DNA from: Alishewanella metallidurans
GTDB lineage: Bacteria > Pseudomonadota > Gammaproteobacteria > Enterobacterales > Alteromonadaceae
DNA: 64,000 nt
NCBI RefSeq assembly: GCF_036983985.1
Contig: NZ_JALAHQ010000002.1
Coordinates: 248,001-312,000 of the forward strand
Reading direction: 5' to 3'
Positions 8,428 to 16,770 of the stretch are shown piece by piece (position 1 is the stretch's first letter; each line of letters begins with the position of its first letter). Both the position numbers and the translations under genes were made by a program. The notes beneath the pieces are model-generated. The model had not been told where the DNA came from and searched no databases. It worked only from the letters and a program-made list of their open reading frames with translations.

Positions 8428-10212
8428 ATGAGTCAATTTGCAATCAATCTTATTTTTGTCGGCAGCTCGTTCGCGCTCTATATTGCTATTGCAATTTGGG
8501 CTCGTGCCGGGTCAACCAAAGAGTTTTATGTTGCCGGCGGCGGTGTAAACCCGGTAATGAACGGTATGGCAACCGCAGCTGACTGGATGTCAGCGGCATC
8601 GTTTATTTCTATGGCCGGCATTATTGCTGCTGGTGGTTATGCAACTTCAAGCTACCTAATGGGCTGGACCGGTGGCTATGTGCTGCTTGCCATGTTACTC
8701 GCACCCTATTTACGTAAGTTTGGTAAATTTACCGTACCAGAGTTTATTGGCGATCGGTTTTACAGTAAAAACGCACGTTTTGTTGCGGTAGCCTGTTTAA
8801 TTATTGCCTCAGTAACCTATGTTATCGGGCAGATGACCGGTGCGGGTGTGGCCTTTTCTCGCTTCTTAGAAGTAGAAAGCGATACAGGGCTTATTATTGC
8901 TGGCATAGTGGTGTTTTTGTACGCGGTATTAGGCGGCATGAAAGGCATTACTTATACCCAGGTAGCACAATATGTCGTACTAATTATTGCCTACACTATT
9001 CCGGCCGTATTTATTTCACTGCAACTAACGGGTAATTTTTTACCGCCACTGGGTTTATTTTCTAACCACCTTGAATCAGGTATGCCACTGTTACACAAGC
9101 TAGACTTGGTAGTACGTGAACTTGGCTTTGCCGATTACACTGCCGATGTGCCTAACAAGCTAAATATGGTGTTATTTACCTTATCATTGATGATTGGTAC
9201 GGCTGGTTTACCTCACGTTATTATCCGCTTTTTCACTGTGCCTAAGGTATCAGACGCGCGTTGGTCTGCCGGCTGGGCATTAGTGTTTATTGCCCTGTTG
9301 TACTTAACTGCACCAGCAGTGGCATCCATGGCGCGGTTAAACTTGTTAACTACAATTTATCCATCTGGTGAAGTAACCAACCCCATTGATTACGCGCATC
9401 GCCCTGATTGGGTAAAAAACTGGGAGCAAACGGGTTTAATTACCTTTGAAGATAAAAATGGTGATGGCTTGATCCAGTTATATAACGACCAATCAGAAAG
9501 CTATAAGCAGGTAGCAACAGAACGGGGTTGGAAGGGTAACGAACTTACCGTAAACAACGATATTCTGGTATTAGCTAACCCTGAAATTGCTAACTTACCA
9601 AGTTGGGTTATAGGTTTAATTGCGGCTGGTGGTTTAGCTGCGGCATTGTCTACTGCTGCCGGTTTACTGTTAGCAATATCGTCAGCTATTAGCCATGACT
9701 TAATAAAGGGCTCAATTAACCCTAATATTAGTGAAAAGAATGAGCTACGTGCTGCACGTATCTCCATGGCGGTGGCGATAGTCGTCGCCACTTGGCTAGG
9801 TATGAACCCACCCGGGTTTGCCGCGCAGGTGGTAGCACTCGCCTTTGGTATTGCAGCAGCGTCAATATTCCCAGCACTAATGATGGGCATATTCTCCAAG
9901 CGGGTAAATAACAAAGGTGCCATTGCTGGTATGCTGGCTGGGTTATTATCAACCATGGTATATATCTTCTTATACCTAGGCTGGTTCTTTATTCCTGGTA
10001 CCGCCGCCTTTGCTAATACACCAGAAAACTGGTTATTGGGTTCTATGGGTTATGGTATTTCTCCGTTGTCGTTCGGTGCAGTAGGTGCAATGATTAACTT
10101 TATCGTCGCCTTTGCCGTATCGTCAGTAACGGCAGCACCGCCTAAGCACATTCAAGAATTAGTTGAAAGTGTGCGTTACCCTAAAGGTGCGGGTGTAGCT
10201 ACCGGTCACTAA
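8428..10212 (+). CDS. Sodium/solute symporter, VC_2705 subfamily (probable acetate/carboxylate uptake)
   Basis: 594-residue inner-membrane SSS-family transporter with about 13 membrane helices. Recognisable segments are ATAADWMSAASFISMAG near the N terminus, the RFFTVP loop and AALSTAAGLLLAISSAISHD. A hydrophilic insertion (about 320-380), containing a stretch rich in D, N and G (EDKNGDGLIQ), separates the helices. It follows DUF4212 at a 7-nt gap and is closed by a terminator. The link to acs, crbS and crbR makes acetate or a related monocarboxylate the most likely sodium-driven substrate, but this is from context. Related to ActP but not called actP because the subfamily differs. Confidence 0.93.
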   Translation: MSQFAINLIFVGSSFALYIAIAIWARAGSTKEFYVAGGGVNPVMNGMATAADWMSAASFISMAGIIAAGGYATSSYLMGWTGGYVLLAMLLAPYLRKFGKFTVPEFIGDRFYSKNARFVAVACLIIASVTYVIGQMTGAGVAFSRFLEVESDTGLIIAGIVVFLYAVLGGMKGITYTQVAQYVVLIIAYTIPAVFISLQLTGNFLPPLGLFSNHLESGMPLLHKLDLVVRELGFADYTADVPNKLNMVLFTLSLMIGTAGLPHVIIRFFTVPKVSDARWSAGWALVFIALLYLTAPAVASMARLNLLTTIYPSGEVTNPIDYAHRPDWVKNWEQTGLITFEDKNGDGLIQLYNDQSESYKQVATERGWKGNELTVNNDILVLANPEIANLPSWVIGLIAAGGLAAALSTAAGLLLAISSAISHDLIKGSINPNISEKNELRAARISMAVAIVVATWLGMNPPGFAAQVVALAFGIAAASIFPALMMGIFSKRVNNKGAIAGMLAGLLSTMVYIFLYLGWFFIPGTAAFANTPENWLLGSMGYGISPLSFGAVGAMINFIVAFAVSSVTAAPPKHIQELVESVRYPKGAGVATGH

Positions 10213-10222
10213 ACATAACTAA

Positions 10223-10253
10223 ACGGGCTTTCATGGTGAAGGCCCGTCTTTTT
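10223..10253 (+). terminator. Intrinsic terminator after the symporter gene
   Basis: Hairpin with an 11-bp stem including one G-T pair (ACGGGCTTTCA with TGAAGGCCCGT) and a TGG loop, followed by CTTTTT. It lies 11 nt past the symporter stop. The next gene starts only 11 nt later, so downstream expression would need readthrough. Confidence 0.8.
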
Positions 10254-10264
10254 AGGAAATCGCG

Positions 10265-10783
10265 ATGTTTTGGGAATTAATTGCTACTATATTTGCCGGT
10301 TTAGGTGCTGCAGGTATTGCCCTATTACTGCGTAAACTTAGCCGTAACCGCGCGCCGCGCTGGTTGGTGCCGGTATTTGCTGGTGCAGCCATGCTTGGCT
10401 TTCAAATTCAAGGTGAATATAGCTGGTATCAATATCAAGCACAGCGCTTACCCAGTGGCGTGGTGGTGGTTAAAGCGATACAGCAACAAACACCATGGCG
10501 GCCTTGGAGTTACCTGTATCCACAAACACTACGTTTTATCGCCGCGGACATTGCTAACGCCTCAGCCAATACGAAAAATTCAGATGTAAAATTGGTTGAC
10601 CTGTATTTTTTTGAACGCCGAGCTATGGCGCGACGAGTGCCGGTAGTACTGCATTGCACTAAGCATGCTAGAGCCGATTTTAATCAACAACTCGACATCC
10701 CACTTTCTGATACGCCGTTAAACGGTCAGTGGCAACAGCTGGATGCCGACGATGCGCTAATTAGCGCCGTCTGTGCTAGTTAA
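10265..10783 (+). CDS. Unknown membrane protein in the acetate cluster
   Basis: 172 residues; I do not recognise a named family. Two hydrophobic segments near the N terminus (about 1-22 and 36-48) suggest membrane anchoring. A soluble domain of about 120 residues follows, containing LVDLYFFERRAMARRVPVVLHC. Ribosome site AGGA precedes the ATG. It sits between the symporter terminator and the CBS/DUF294 gene, on the same strand. Its place in an acetate operon suggests a role linked to that cluster, but nothing in the sequence gives a function. Confidence 0.75.
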   Translation: MFWELIATIFAGLGAAGIALLLRKLSRNRAPRWLVPVFAGAAMLGFQIQGEYSWYQYQAQRLPSGVVVVKAIQQQTPWRPWSYLYPQTLRFIAADIANASANTKNSDVKLVDLYFFERRAMARRVPVVLHCTKHARADFNQQLDIPLSDTPLNGQWQQLDADDALISAVCAS

Positions 10784-10837
10784 ACGATATTAGCTAAGCT
10801 TTGCTAATTCACCCTGCTTGTTTTTGCCGGAGCCCAA

Positions 10838-12664
10838 ATGGAAGTTGCTGATGTTAGCCGTTTTCTTGCTGAAACCACACCGTTTGATCAACTAAGCGAC
10901 AGCGAACTTAGCCAATTATCAGCGCAAATTAATGTATTTTACTGCCAAGCTCAAGGCAAGGTACGCATCGATTCCGACCGTTTACTGATAGTGCGTACCG
11001 GTATATTTTCACTGTATAGCGATCAGCAGCAGTTACTCACTAAGCTACAAAGCGGTGACTTTTACGGTTATCAACAACTGCTTACTGGCTTAGTGGATAA
11101 TGACACGCTTTTATGTGAAGAAGATGGCTTAATTTATTATCTAGATGCTAACGCTTTTAATCAATGTCGTTATCAGTACAAAAATATTGATATTTTCTTT
11201 CAGCGTTTATTTAGCCGACGCTTACACCAATATCGCGATCAGCAACAAAATACCCGCTTTACGCTTAAAATTAGCGATATTATACAACAACATAAAATTG
11301 CTATTGCGCCAGAGAAAACCGTACAAGACGCAGCTAAACTGATGTCTGATAGCCGAGTATCATCATTATTAGTTGAAGAAAAAGACAAACTGGTGGGCAT
11401 TATTACCGATCGTGATTTGCGTAATCGTGTGTTAGCAGAAGGCTTACCGGCCAGTACTCAGGTTGGTCATGTTATGACCCGTCAACCACACAGTATTGAT
11501 CGTCATGCCTACTTGTATGAAGCTGTACAGCAAATGAGCCAGCATAATATTCATCATTTGCCAGTACTAGAACATGGTGTGTGCTGCGCTATGATCAGTG
11601 CCACCGACATTATTCGTAGCCAGCAAGATCATCCGGTTTATCTGATTGGTGAAATTCATCGGCAGCAGAGTGTTGCTGGTTTAGAGCGTTGTAGCCAACA
11701 AATAGCCGCACTTGCCATTACGTTGAATAAACAACAAGTGCCAGCGCATGAAGCTGGACATGTTATCACCACTATTACCGACGCCCTTACCCAGCGGTTA
11801 ATTTATTTAGCTAAACAGCAATTAGGCGAACCACCTTGTGTGTTTAGCTGGTTAGCCTTTGGTTCACAAGCCAGAATGGATCAAAGCTTAAATGCCGATC
11901 AAGACAATGCATTATTACTAGAAAAAGAGCCGATTGGCGCAGTAGATGATTATTTTTCTGCTCTAGCCGAGTTTGTTTGCCACGGCCTTGCCCAGTGCGG
12001 TATTACACTATGCCCCGGCAATATTATGGCCACCAATCCCGAACTACGCTTAAGCTTAAAAGGTTGGTCAAGCCGCTTTACACGCTGGATAGCCACACCA
12101 ACTCCTGAGGCAATCTTAAAATCGAGTATCTTTTTTGATCTTCGAGTAATCGATGGCAGCAAAGGCTTATTTAATGCCTTACAACAAGATATTTTACAGC
12201 GCACCACGGGTGCACCGCTATTTTTATATCATTTAGCTCAAGCCGCCCTGCAGCGCACGGCACCTCTTGGTTTGTTTAAAAACTTTATTTTAGAGCAAGA
12301 CGGAAAATATAAAAAAGGCTTAGATTTAAAAAAGCGCGGTATCAGCTTACTCACCGATTTAGTACGGGTATATGCCCTATCGGCCGGCATTACTGAAGTA
12401 AACACCCGGCGCCGACTACAACAACTGGCCGCACAGGGTATTATTGATAGTAAGGATAGCCAAAACATTAACGATGCCTTTGATTTAATGGCGCAGTTAC
12501 GCTGGGAAAAACACCAACGCGATCTGATGCAAGGCCATGATGTAAGCAACTTGCTTGATCCAGTGGATATGTCAGGTTTAGCGCGGCATCAGTTAAAAGA
12601 TGGCTTTGCGGTAATTAACGAAGCGCAAGGGCGTTTAAAGCAGCGCTTTTGTCGAGATATGTAA
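10838..12664 (+). CDS. cNMP-like/CBS/DUF294 putative nucleotidyltransferase
   Basis: 608-residue predicted signalling protein. The N-terminal part (about 1-130) resembles a cyclic-nucleotide-binding fold. Two CBS motifs follow (about 145-265, with GIITDRDLRNRV). Then comes a DUF294 nucleotidyltransferase-like domain with FGSQARMDQSLNADQDNALL starting near 341, where the GS and D-x-D residues are those of GlnD-type enzymes. A DUF294 C-terminal domain runs to about 600. Ribosome site GGAG. The stop codon touches the start of the exonuclease gene. This gene pair next to acs and an SSS transporter recurs in gammaproteobacteria, and CBS domains usually sense adenine nucleotides. The modified target is unknown. 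Confidence 0.88.
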   Translation: MEVADVSRFLAETTPFDQLSDSELSQLSAQINVFYCQAQGKVRIDSDRLLIVRTGIFSLYSDQQQLLTKLQSGDFYGYQQLLTGLVDNDTLLCEEDGLIYYLDANAFNQCRYQYKNIDIFFQRLFSRRLHQYRDQQQNTRFTLKISDIIQQHKIAIAPEKTVQDAAKLMSDSRVSSLLVEEKDKLVGIITDRDLRNRVLAEGLPASTQVGHVMTRQPHSIDRHAYLYEAVQQMSQHNIHHLPVLEHGVCCAMISATDIIRSQQDHPVYLIGEIHRQQSVAGLERCSQQIAALAITLNKQQVPAHEAGHVITTITDALTQRLIYLAKQQLGEPPCVFSWLAFGSQARMDQSLNADQDNALLLEKEPIGAVDDYFSALAEFVCHGLAQCGITLCPGNIMATNPELRLSLKGWSSRFTRWIATPTPEAILKSSIFFDLRVIDGSKGLFNALQQDILQRTTGAPLFLYHLAQAALQRTAPLGLFKNFILEQDGKYKKGLDLKKRGISLLTDLVRVYALSAGITEVNTRRRLQQLAAQGIIDSKDSQNINDAFDLMAQLRWEKHQRDLMQGHDVSNLLDPVDMSGLARHQLKDGFAVINEAQGRLKQRFCRDM

Positions 12665-13327
12665 ATGATCAATTGGTGGTGGCGACAAAAAAACCTAACC
12701 GACAATGTCGTTACAGGCTTTGCTAGCACCGTATTGCCAGCGGGCAATAGTCTAGTTGAACAGAGTAACTTTCTCGCGTTAGATTTAGAATTAACCGGCC
12801 TAAACCCAAGCAAAGACTATATTGTTAGCATTGGTTGGGTGCCAATACGTCAACAAGAAATTGTATTAGCAGAGGCTAAACACTATTTAATAAATAGCCC
12901 AATAAGTGTCGGCCAAAGCGCTATTTATCATGGCCTGCATGATAACCAACTAAAACAGGGTATTGACATAAAAACGGTATTAACCGAACTATTACGCCAA
13001 TATGCAGGTTATGTATTTGTTGCCCACCACAGTAAATTAGATGAACAGTTTTTACGAGTGGCCTGTAAACGTAGTTTTGGTAAAGCGCCGCGCTTTAAAT
13101 TTGTTGATACCATGCAAGTAGAATGGCAGCGCCTATTACGCCAAGGTAAGGTAGTAAAGCATGATGCATTAAAGCTATCTAGCTGCTTACAGCGCCATGG
13201 TTTGCCAGTTATGCCTAATCATCACGCACTTGAAGACGCATACAGCTGTGCGCTGTTACTACTTAGCCAGCTAAGGCTTGGCGGCAATAATATGACCTTA
13301 GCTGACTTATATTTATTGTCGCGTTAA
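12665..13327 (+). CDS. DEDDh 3'-5' exonuclease (DNA polymerase III epsilon-like)
   Basis: 220-residue exonuclease-domain protein. Motifs: FLALDLELTGL gives D40 and E42 (Exo I); the Exo II region includes HHSKLDEQF; and HHALEDAY supplies the H-x4-D of Exo III. The ATG directly follows the TAA of the CBS/DUF294 gene with no spacer, so translation is likely coupled. This is not the replicative epsilon subunit DnaQ: it lacks the DnaQ C-terminal polymerase-binding region and is instead one of the short paralogues found beside DUF294 proteins. Substrate unknown. Confidence 0.9.
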   Translation: MINWWWRQKNLTDNVVTGFASTVLPAGNSLVEQSNFLALDLELTGLNPSKDYIVSIGWVPIRQQEIVLAEAKHYLINSPISVGQSAIYHGLHDNQLKQGIDIKTVLTELLRQYAGYVFVAHHSKLDEQFLRVACKRSFGKAPRFKFVDTMQVEWQRLLRQGKVVKHDALKLSSCLQRHGLPVMPNHHALEDAYSCALLLLSQLRLGGNNMTLADLYLLSR

Positions 13328-13349
13328 AAGCGTTATTTTAACCCTAACC

Positions 13350-13856
13350 TTATATTAAAGGCTTTTGCATATATACCGCCTGTTGGCCAGTATAGCTGTG
13401 CAGCGCTTGCTGGCCCTGATCACTTGTTACCGCTACTGTGCTAAACCCATTCCGTTGCCAATACGGCACCGAACCCTGCACCGCCACTAAGGCTAAACGG
13501 CTTAGCCCAAGCGCCACCGCAAACTGCTGTGCTTGCTGTAGTAATTGCTGCGCTAAGCCTAAACCTCTAGCCCGGTTATCTACAGCCATATCGTGTAAAT
13601 ACAGCGTATTAGCATTAACAACTTGTTTAAAGGGGCTTCCTAACGGCGCAATGTCGCCAATCATCGCGGGATAACTTAATAAGTACGCCAATACGTGTTT
13701 AGCATTATTTTCGGCTAACCAGCAGCTTTGCGGTTGTGCTGTTACGCGTTGGTTTAACAGTTCAGGCGCCTCAAACAGTGCATCGCTGTAACAGCTATCT
13801 TGAATAGTTATTATTGCCGGTAAATCAGCCGGCGTTATTAATCGAATGGTTGTCAC
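13350..13856 (-). CDS. GNAT-family N-acetyltransferase
   Basis: 168-residue acetyl-CoA-dependent N-acetyltransferase. Acetyl-CoA-binding motif A appears as DNRARGLGLAQQLLQQA (about residues 93-110), with the terminal PYWQRNGF segment typical of GNATs. The listed start is GTG; no strong ribosome site is visible. Five bases separate it from the sugar acetyltransferase gene upstream on the same strand, so the two probably form a small operon. Substrate cannot be read from the sequence. It ends facing the exonuclease gene. Confidence 0.88.
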   Translation of the reverse strand: MTTIRLITPADLPAIITIQDSCYSDALFEAPELLNQRVTAQPQSCWLAENNAKHVLAYLLSYPAMIGDIAPLGSPFKQVVNANTLYLHDMAVDNRARGLGLAQQLLQQAQQFAVALGLSRLALVAVQGSVPYWQRNGFSTVAVTSDQGQQALHSYTGQQAVYMQKPLI

Positions 13857-13861
13857 GTGTA

Positions 13862-14422
13862 CTACTCTGTAATTAATTTAATAACCTTGCAGGGGTTACC
13901 TGCGGCAACTACACCGGGCGGAATATCTTTACTCACAACGCTACCCGCCGCAATTACGCTGCCAGCACCAATAGTTACGCCGGGTAAAATAATGGCACCG
14001 CCGCCTAGCCAAACGTCATCGCCAATAACGACCGGTAAGGCTTGTTCCAATAAAGTACGCCGTTTTATTGGCTCTAACGGATGGTTTACAGTATAAATTT
14101 GTACTGCGGGACCAAAAAACACGTTATTACCGATATGCACCGGCGCGACATCTAACACCACGCAATTAAAATTAAAAAATACTTTATTGCCAGCATGAAT
14201 GTTAGAGCCATAGTCGCAGAAAAACGGGGGTTCAATATAAAAATGCTTACCGGTGTCGGGCAACCAGTGACTTAATAGGCTTCGCCGCAGTACCGCATCG
14301 TCAGGCGAGCTTTGGTTAAATTGGTGCTGATAACGCCGAGATACTTCCCGCTCAGCAACTAAGGCTTTATCTAACGGGTTATACCACTGCCCTGCTAGCA
14401 TTTTTTGCTTTTCTGTTAGCAT
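13862..14422 (-). CDS. maa: Sugar O-acetyltransferase (maltose/galactoside acetyltransferase family)
   Basis: About 186 residues from the ATG at 14422. A longer TTG start at 14437 is possible, but the ribosome site GGGGGAG lies inside that extension and 7 nt before this ATG, which settles the shorter start. The N-terminal MLTEKQKMLAGQWYNPLD matches the maltose acetyltransferase N-terminal domain. The rest is a left-handed hexapeptide beta-helix (NIHAGNKVFFNFNCVVLD, DDVWLGGGAIILPGVTIG). YTVNHPLE contains the catalytic histidine. The enzyme transfers acetyl from acetyl-CoA to a sugar hydroxyl; the natural substrate is unclear in this family. Confidence 0.9.
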   Translation of the reverse strand: MLTEKQKMLAGQWYNPLDKALVAEREVSRRYQHQFNQSSPDDAVLRRSLLSHWLPDTGKHFYIEPPFFCDYGSNIHAGNKVFFNFNCVVLDVAPVHIGNNVFFGPAVQIYTVNHPLEPIKRRTLLEQALPVVIGDDVWLGGGAIILPGVTIGAGSVIAAGSVVSKDIPPGVVAAGNPCKVIKLITE

Positions 14423-14451
14423 AGATGGCTCCCCCAAATTTGCCTCAGCAT

Positions 14452-14476
14452 AAAAAAAGGCGCCGCAGCGCCTTTT
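14452..14476 (-). terminator. Intrinsic terminator after efp
   Basis: Minus-strand hairpin AAAAGGCGC/GCGCCTTTT with a 4-nt loop, followed by a seven-T tract. It lies 15 nt past the efp stop and ends the lysE-rhodanese-unknown-earP-efp run before the sugar acetyltransferase gene. Confidence 0.88.
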
Positions 14477-14491
14477 CTCAAGTAGTTACGC

Positions 14492-15052
14492 TTATTTAGC
14501 GCGGCTACGGTATTCGTCGGTACGGGTGTCAATTTCAATCTTGTCACCTTCATCTACAAATGCTGGAACCATTAACTCAAAACCAGTTTCAATTTTAGCT
14601 GGCTTTAACACTTTACCTGACGTATCACCACGGGCTGCAGGTTCAGTGTAAATTACTTTGCGTACTACTACAGTTGGCAAGTCTACAGAAATAGGACGCT
14701 CGTTGTAGAACACCACTGAACACTCCATACCGTCAACCAGGTATTTAAGTGCTTCAGTCATGTTTTCGGCTTCAACTTCAAACTGGTTATATTCCTGATC
14801 CATAAATACATACATAGGATCAGCGAAATAAGAATAGGTTACTTCTTTAGTTTCTAATAAAACCTGTTCAAACTTGTCATCAGCACGGTATACCGTTTCC
14901 ATGCCCTGACCATTTAACAGGTTTTTCATTTTCATTTTAACAACGGCTGAGTTACGGCCTGATTTATTAAATTCGGCTTTTAAAATTACCATCGCTTCGG
15001 TGCCAACCATTATTACCTGACCCGCGCGAAGTTCTTGAGCTACTTTCATCAT
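14492..15052 (-). CDS. efp: Translation elongation factor P, arginine type
   Basis: EF-P binds between the P and E sites and rescues ribosomes stalled at polyproline. 186 residues with the three-domain KOW/OB architecture. The loop that is modified reads NKSGRNSAVV. If translation begins at the second of two adjacent Met codons (15049), this arginine is R32, the residue rhamnosylated by EarP in Pseudomonas and Shewanella, rather than the lysine modified by EpmA/B. Both Met codons lie within reach of the ribosome site, and the first has the more usual spacing. It follows earP by 18 nt on the same strand and is closed by a terminator. Confidence 0.97.
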   Translation of the reverse strand: MMKVAQELRAGQVIMVGTEAMVILKAEFNKSGRNSAVVKMKMKNLLNGQGMETVYRADDKFEQVLLETKEVTYSYFADPMYVFMDQEYNQFEVEAENMTEALKYLVDGMECSVVFYNERPISVDLPTVVVRKVIYTEPAARGDTSGKVLKPAKIETGFELMVPAFVDEGDKIEIDTRTDEYRSRAK

Positions 15053-15070
15053 GACTGTTATATCTTCTCG

Positions 15071-16243
15071 TTAGGAAAAATTGTGACGTATTATAAATTT
15101 TTTTTCAGCAAAGTGCACGAGGTTGCTAGCAAGATCCCCATTTAAGGTTAACTCTGTGTGCCACTTTAGGTTATGTTCGGCTATCTGCGGCAATAATGCA
15201 CTAAATACTTGCCAACTGTCGGCTAAATCAGCAGTTGTATTCCACGCTAGCCAGAATTCCTGTACTATTTCAGCCATGTTTTCTGACATTTTTTCGCAAT
15301 AACGCTGCATAAATGCCTTAAGTTTATCTAAATGTGCTTGCTCGGCTTGACGATAAATTTGCCAAATAAAGGGTTTAGCCGCCCAATGTGCGCGGATTAT
15401 TGAGTCTTCACCGCGAACAAAATTAACATCACAAGCCCATAGTAGCTTGTCATAATTATCTTGCGCCATAAACGGCAGCACTTTAAGCCTAAGTGCACCT
15501 AGCGTTATATCCCCACTGGCAGCTAGCGCAGGATATAAGCTCAACAGTTGTTGTGCTAACACGCCCTCGGGTACCAGGCATAATATTGATCGGTCTGAAT
15601 GCTGCCAGTACTGTAATAAGCTATCGATTTTAGGATGATCGTAGGCAAACAAGGAAATTTTTTGTTGATAGTTAATACTGTTAGTTATGCCTAGCTCGCA
15701 CCAAAATTTATGCTGTAAATCTGCGTTAGCGATAAATTGCTCAGCCAGCTGACGTAAACCTTGTTCTTGCAACAAACCACCTGTAGCAGAAGTAAAACCT
15801 GGGAAATAAAAGTATTTATCTAAGGCTAAATGCGGTTGTGGTGAGGGTAACGCGTGGCAGCCCTCGACCCAAGACTCAGCCGATAAATATTCTAAATTTA
15901 ACCATAAAGGTTTTACTGATTGTGCGGCCATTAGTTGCTGATATGGCATAGGAATAGTGCAGGCTAAGGCTTCAATAACGACATCGGCAACAGCGTTTTT
16001 CTGCCAATCCGTTGTTGTTGACCACAAGCATATTGTTACGCCAGCAAGTTGCTGCACTGCTAGATTGGTATCTAATTGAGGGCAAATTTTGGCAAAACTG
16101 GCTAAATCATCAACCCATAGTTTAACGGCGATAGTGTGTTCAGTAGCTAATTGTCGGCTTAAACGCCAACAAATACCGATATCGCCAAAGTTGTCGATAA
16201 CGGCACAAAAAATATCCCAACGCCAATTTACTAATGTCGTCAT
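15071..16243 (-). CDS. earP: EF-P arginine rhamnosyltransferase EarP
   Basis: 390-residue GT-B glycosyltransferase that transfers rhamnose from dTDP-L-rhamnose to EF-P arginine 32. Seen: N-terminal WDIFCAVIDNFGDIGICWRLS with aspartates D17 and D21 (D13 and D17 in Pseudomonas/Neisseria numbering), and the C-terminal nucleotide-sugar motif FVRGEDSIIRAHW with its glutamate near 277. The ATG overlaps the stop of the upstream unknown gene by one base (TAATG), so translation is coupled. Placed directly before efp, its substrate. dTDP-rhamnose synthesis genes are not in this window. Confidence 0.96.
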   Translation of the reverse strand: MTTLVNWRWDIFCAVIDNFGDIGICWRLSRQLATEHTIAVKLWVDDLASFAKICPQLDTNLAVQQLAGVTICLWSTTTDWQKNAVADVVIEALACTIPMPYQQLMAAQSVKPLWLNLEYLSAESWVEGCHALPSPQPHLALDKYFYFPGFTSATGGLLQEQGLRQLAEQFIANADLQHKFWCELGITNSINYQQKISLFAYDHPKIDSLLQYWQHSDRSILCLVPEGVLAQQLLSLYPALAASGDITLGALRLKVLPFMAQDNYDKLLWACDVNFVRGEDSIIRAHWAAKPFIWQIYRQAEQAHLDKLKAFMQRYCEKMSENMAEIVQEFWLAWNTTADLADSWQVFSALLPQIAEHNLKWHTELTLNGDLASNLVHFAEKKFIIRHNFS

Positions 16244-16770
16244 TAATTAGGCTCATTTTCGGTTAATTCAGACGGATATAATGCAAGAAGACCACTTTTC
16301 CCCTGGATATCGCCGATAAGCCAGATTTGCTCAAACGGATGCTGTTTGGGCATATTTAACCGTTTGCAATTGCTGAGTATGTCTTGTCGGGTCCACAGTG
16401 GGTTAGCATTACGGATCACTAGCCAAACTCGGTCGGAATTATATATTTTCTCTGCTTTGTTGCTGATCAGTCGATTAAGTGCCGCCACTAGCCTACGCTC
16501 TGGTGGTGTGCGCAGTAATGCAATCAACTCTTTATGAATATTATCGCCAATTTCACGGCCAAGAATAAGCATGGCTTCGGCTTCACTGCCATATAAGTGG
16601 GCTATTTCTAAATCAAGCCGTTGTTCAGCTAAGTAACATGACACATCAGGCTGCGACGGTTCGTTATGCCAAATATGGCGCATTTCAATACCAAAACGCT
16701 GTTCATATAAACGCATAAATAACCGTGCTGCGTCATGCTCTAAGCGAATTTTCTCTTCACTTCCGTTCAT
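16243..16770 (-). CDS. Unknown protein coupled to earP-efp
   Basis: 175 residues, no family recognised, no signal peptide and no membrane helix. It looks soluble, with a helical N-terminal half rich in E, R and L and a central segment QPDVSCYLAEQRLDLEIAHL. That segment loosely resembles the spacing of a PD-(D/E)xK nuclease core, but without the expected lysine I would not call it one. Its stop overlaps the earP start by one base, and its start overlaps the end of the rhodanese gene by 14 bases, so it is embedded in the operon. Function unknown. A role around EF-P modification is only a guess by context. Confidence 0.8.
   Translation of the reverse strand: MNGSEEKIRLEHDAARLFMRLYEQRFGIEMRHIWHNEPSQPDVSCYLAEQRLDLEIAHLYGSEAEAMLILGREIGDNIHKELIALLRTPPERRLVAALNRLISNKAEKIYNSDRVWLVIRNANPLWTRQDILSNCKRLNMPKQHPFEQIWLIGDIQGKSGLLALYPSELTENEPN

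Noticed and set aside
9501..9956. 151-residue minus-strand frame over the symporter gene
   Set aside because: Antisense shadow caused by hydrophobic codon bias.
16243..16770. Possible PD-(D/E)xK nuclease core in the unknown gene
   Set aside because: Spacing is loosely similar but the catalytic lysine is not in place.
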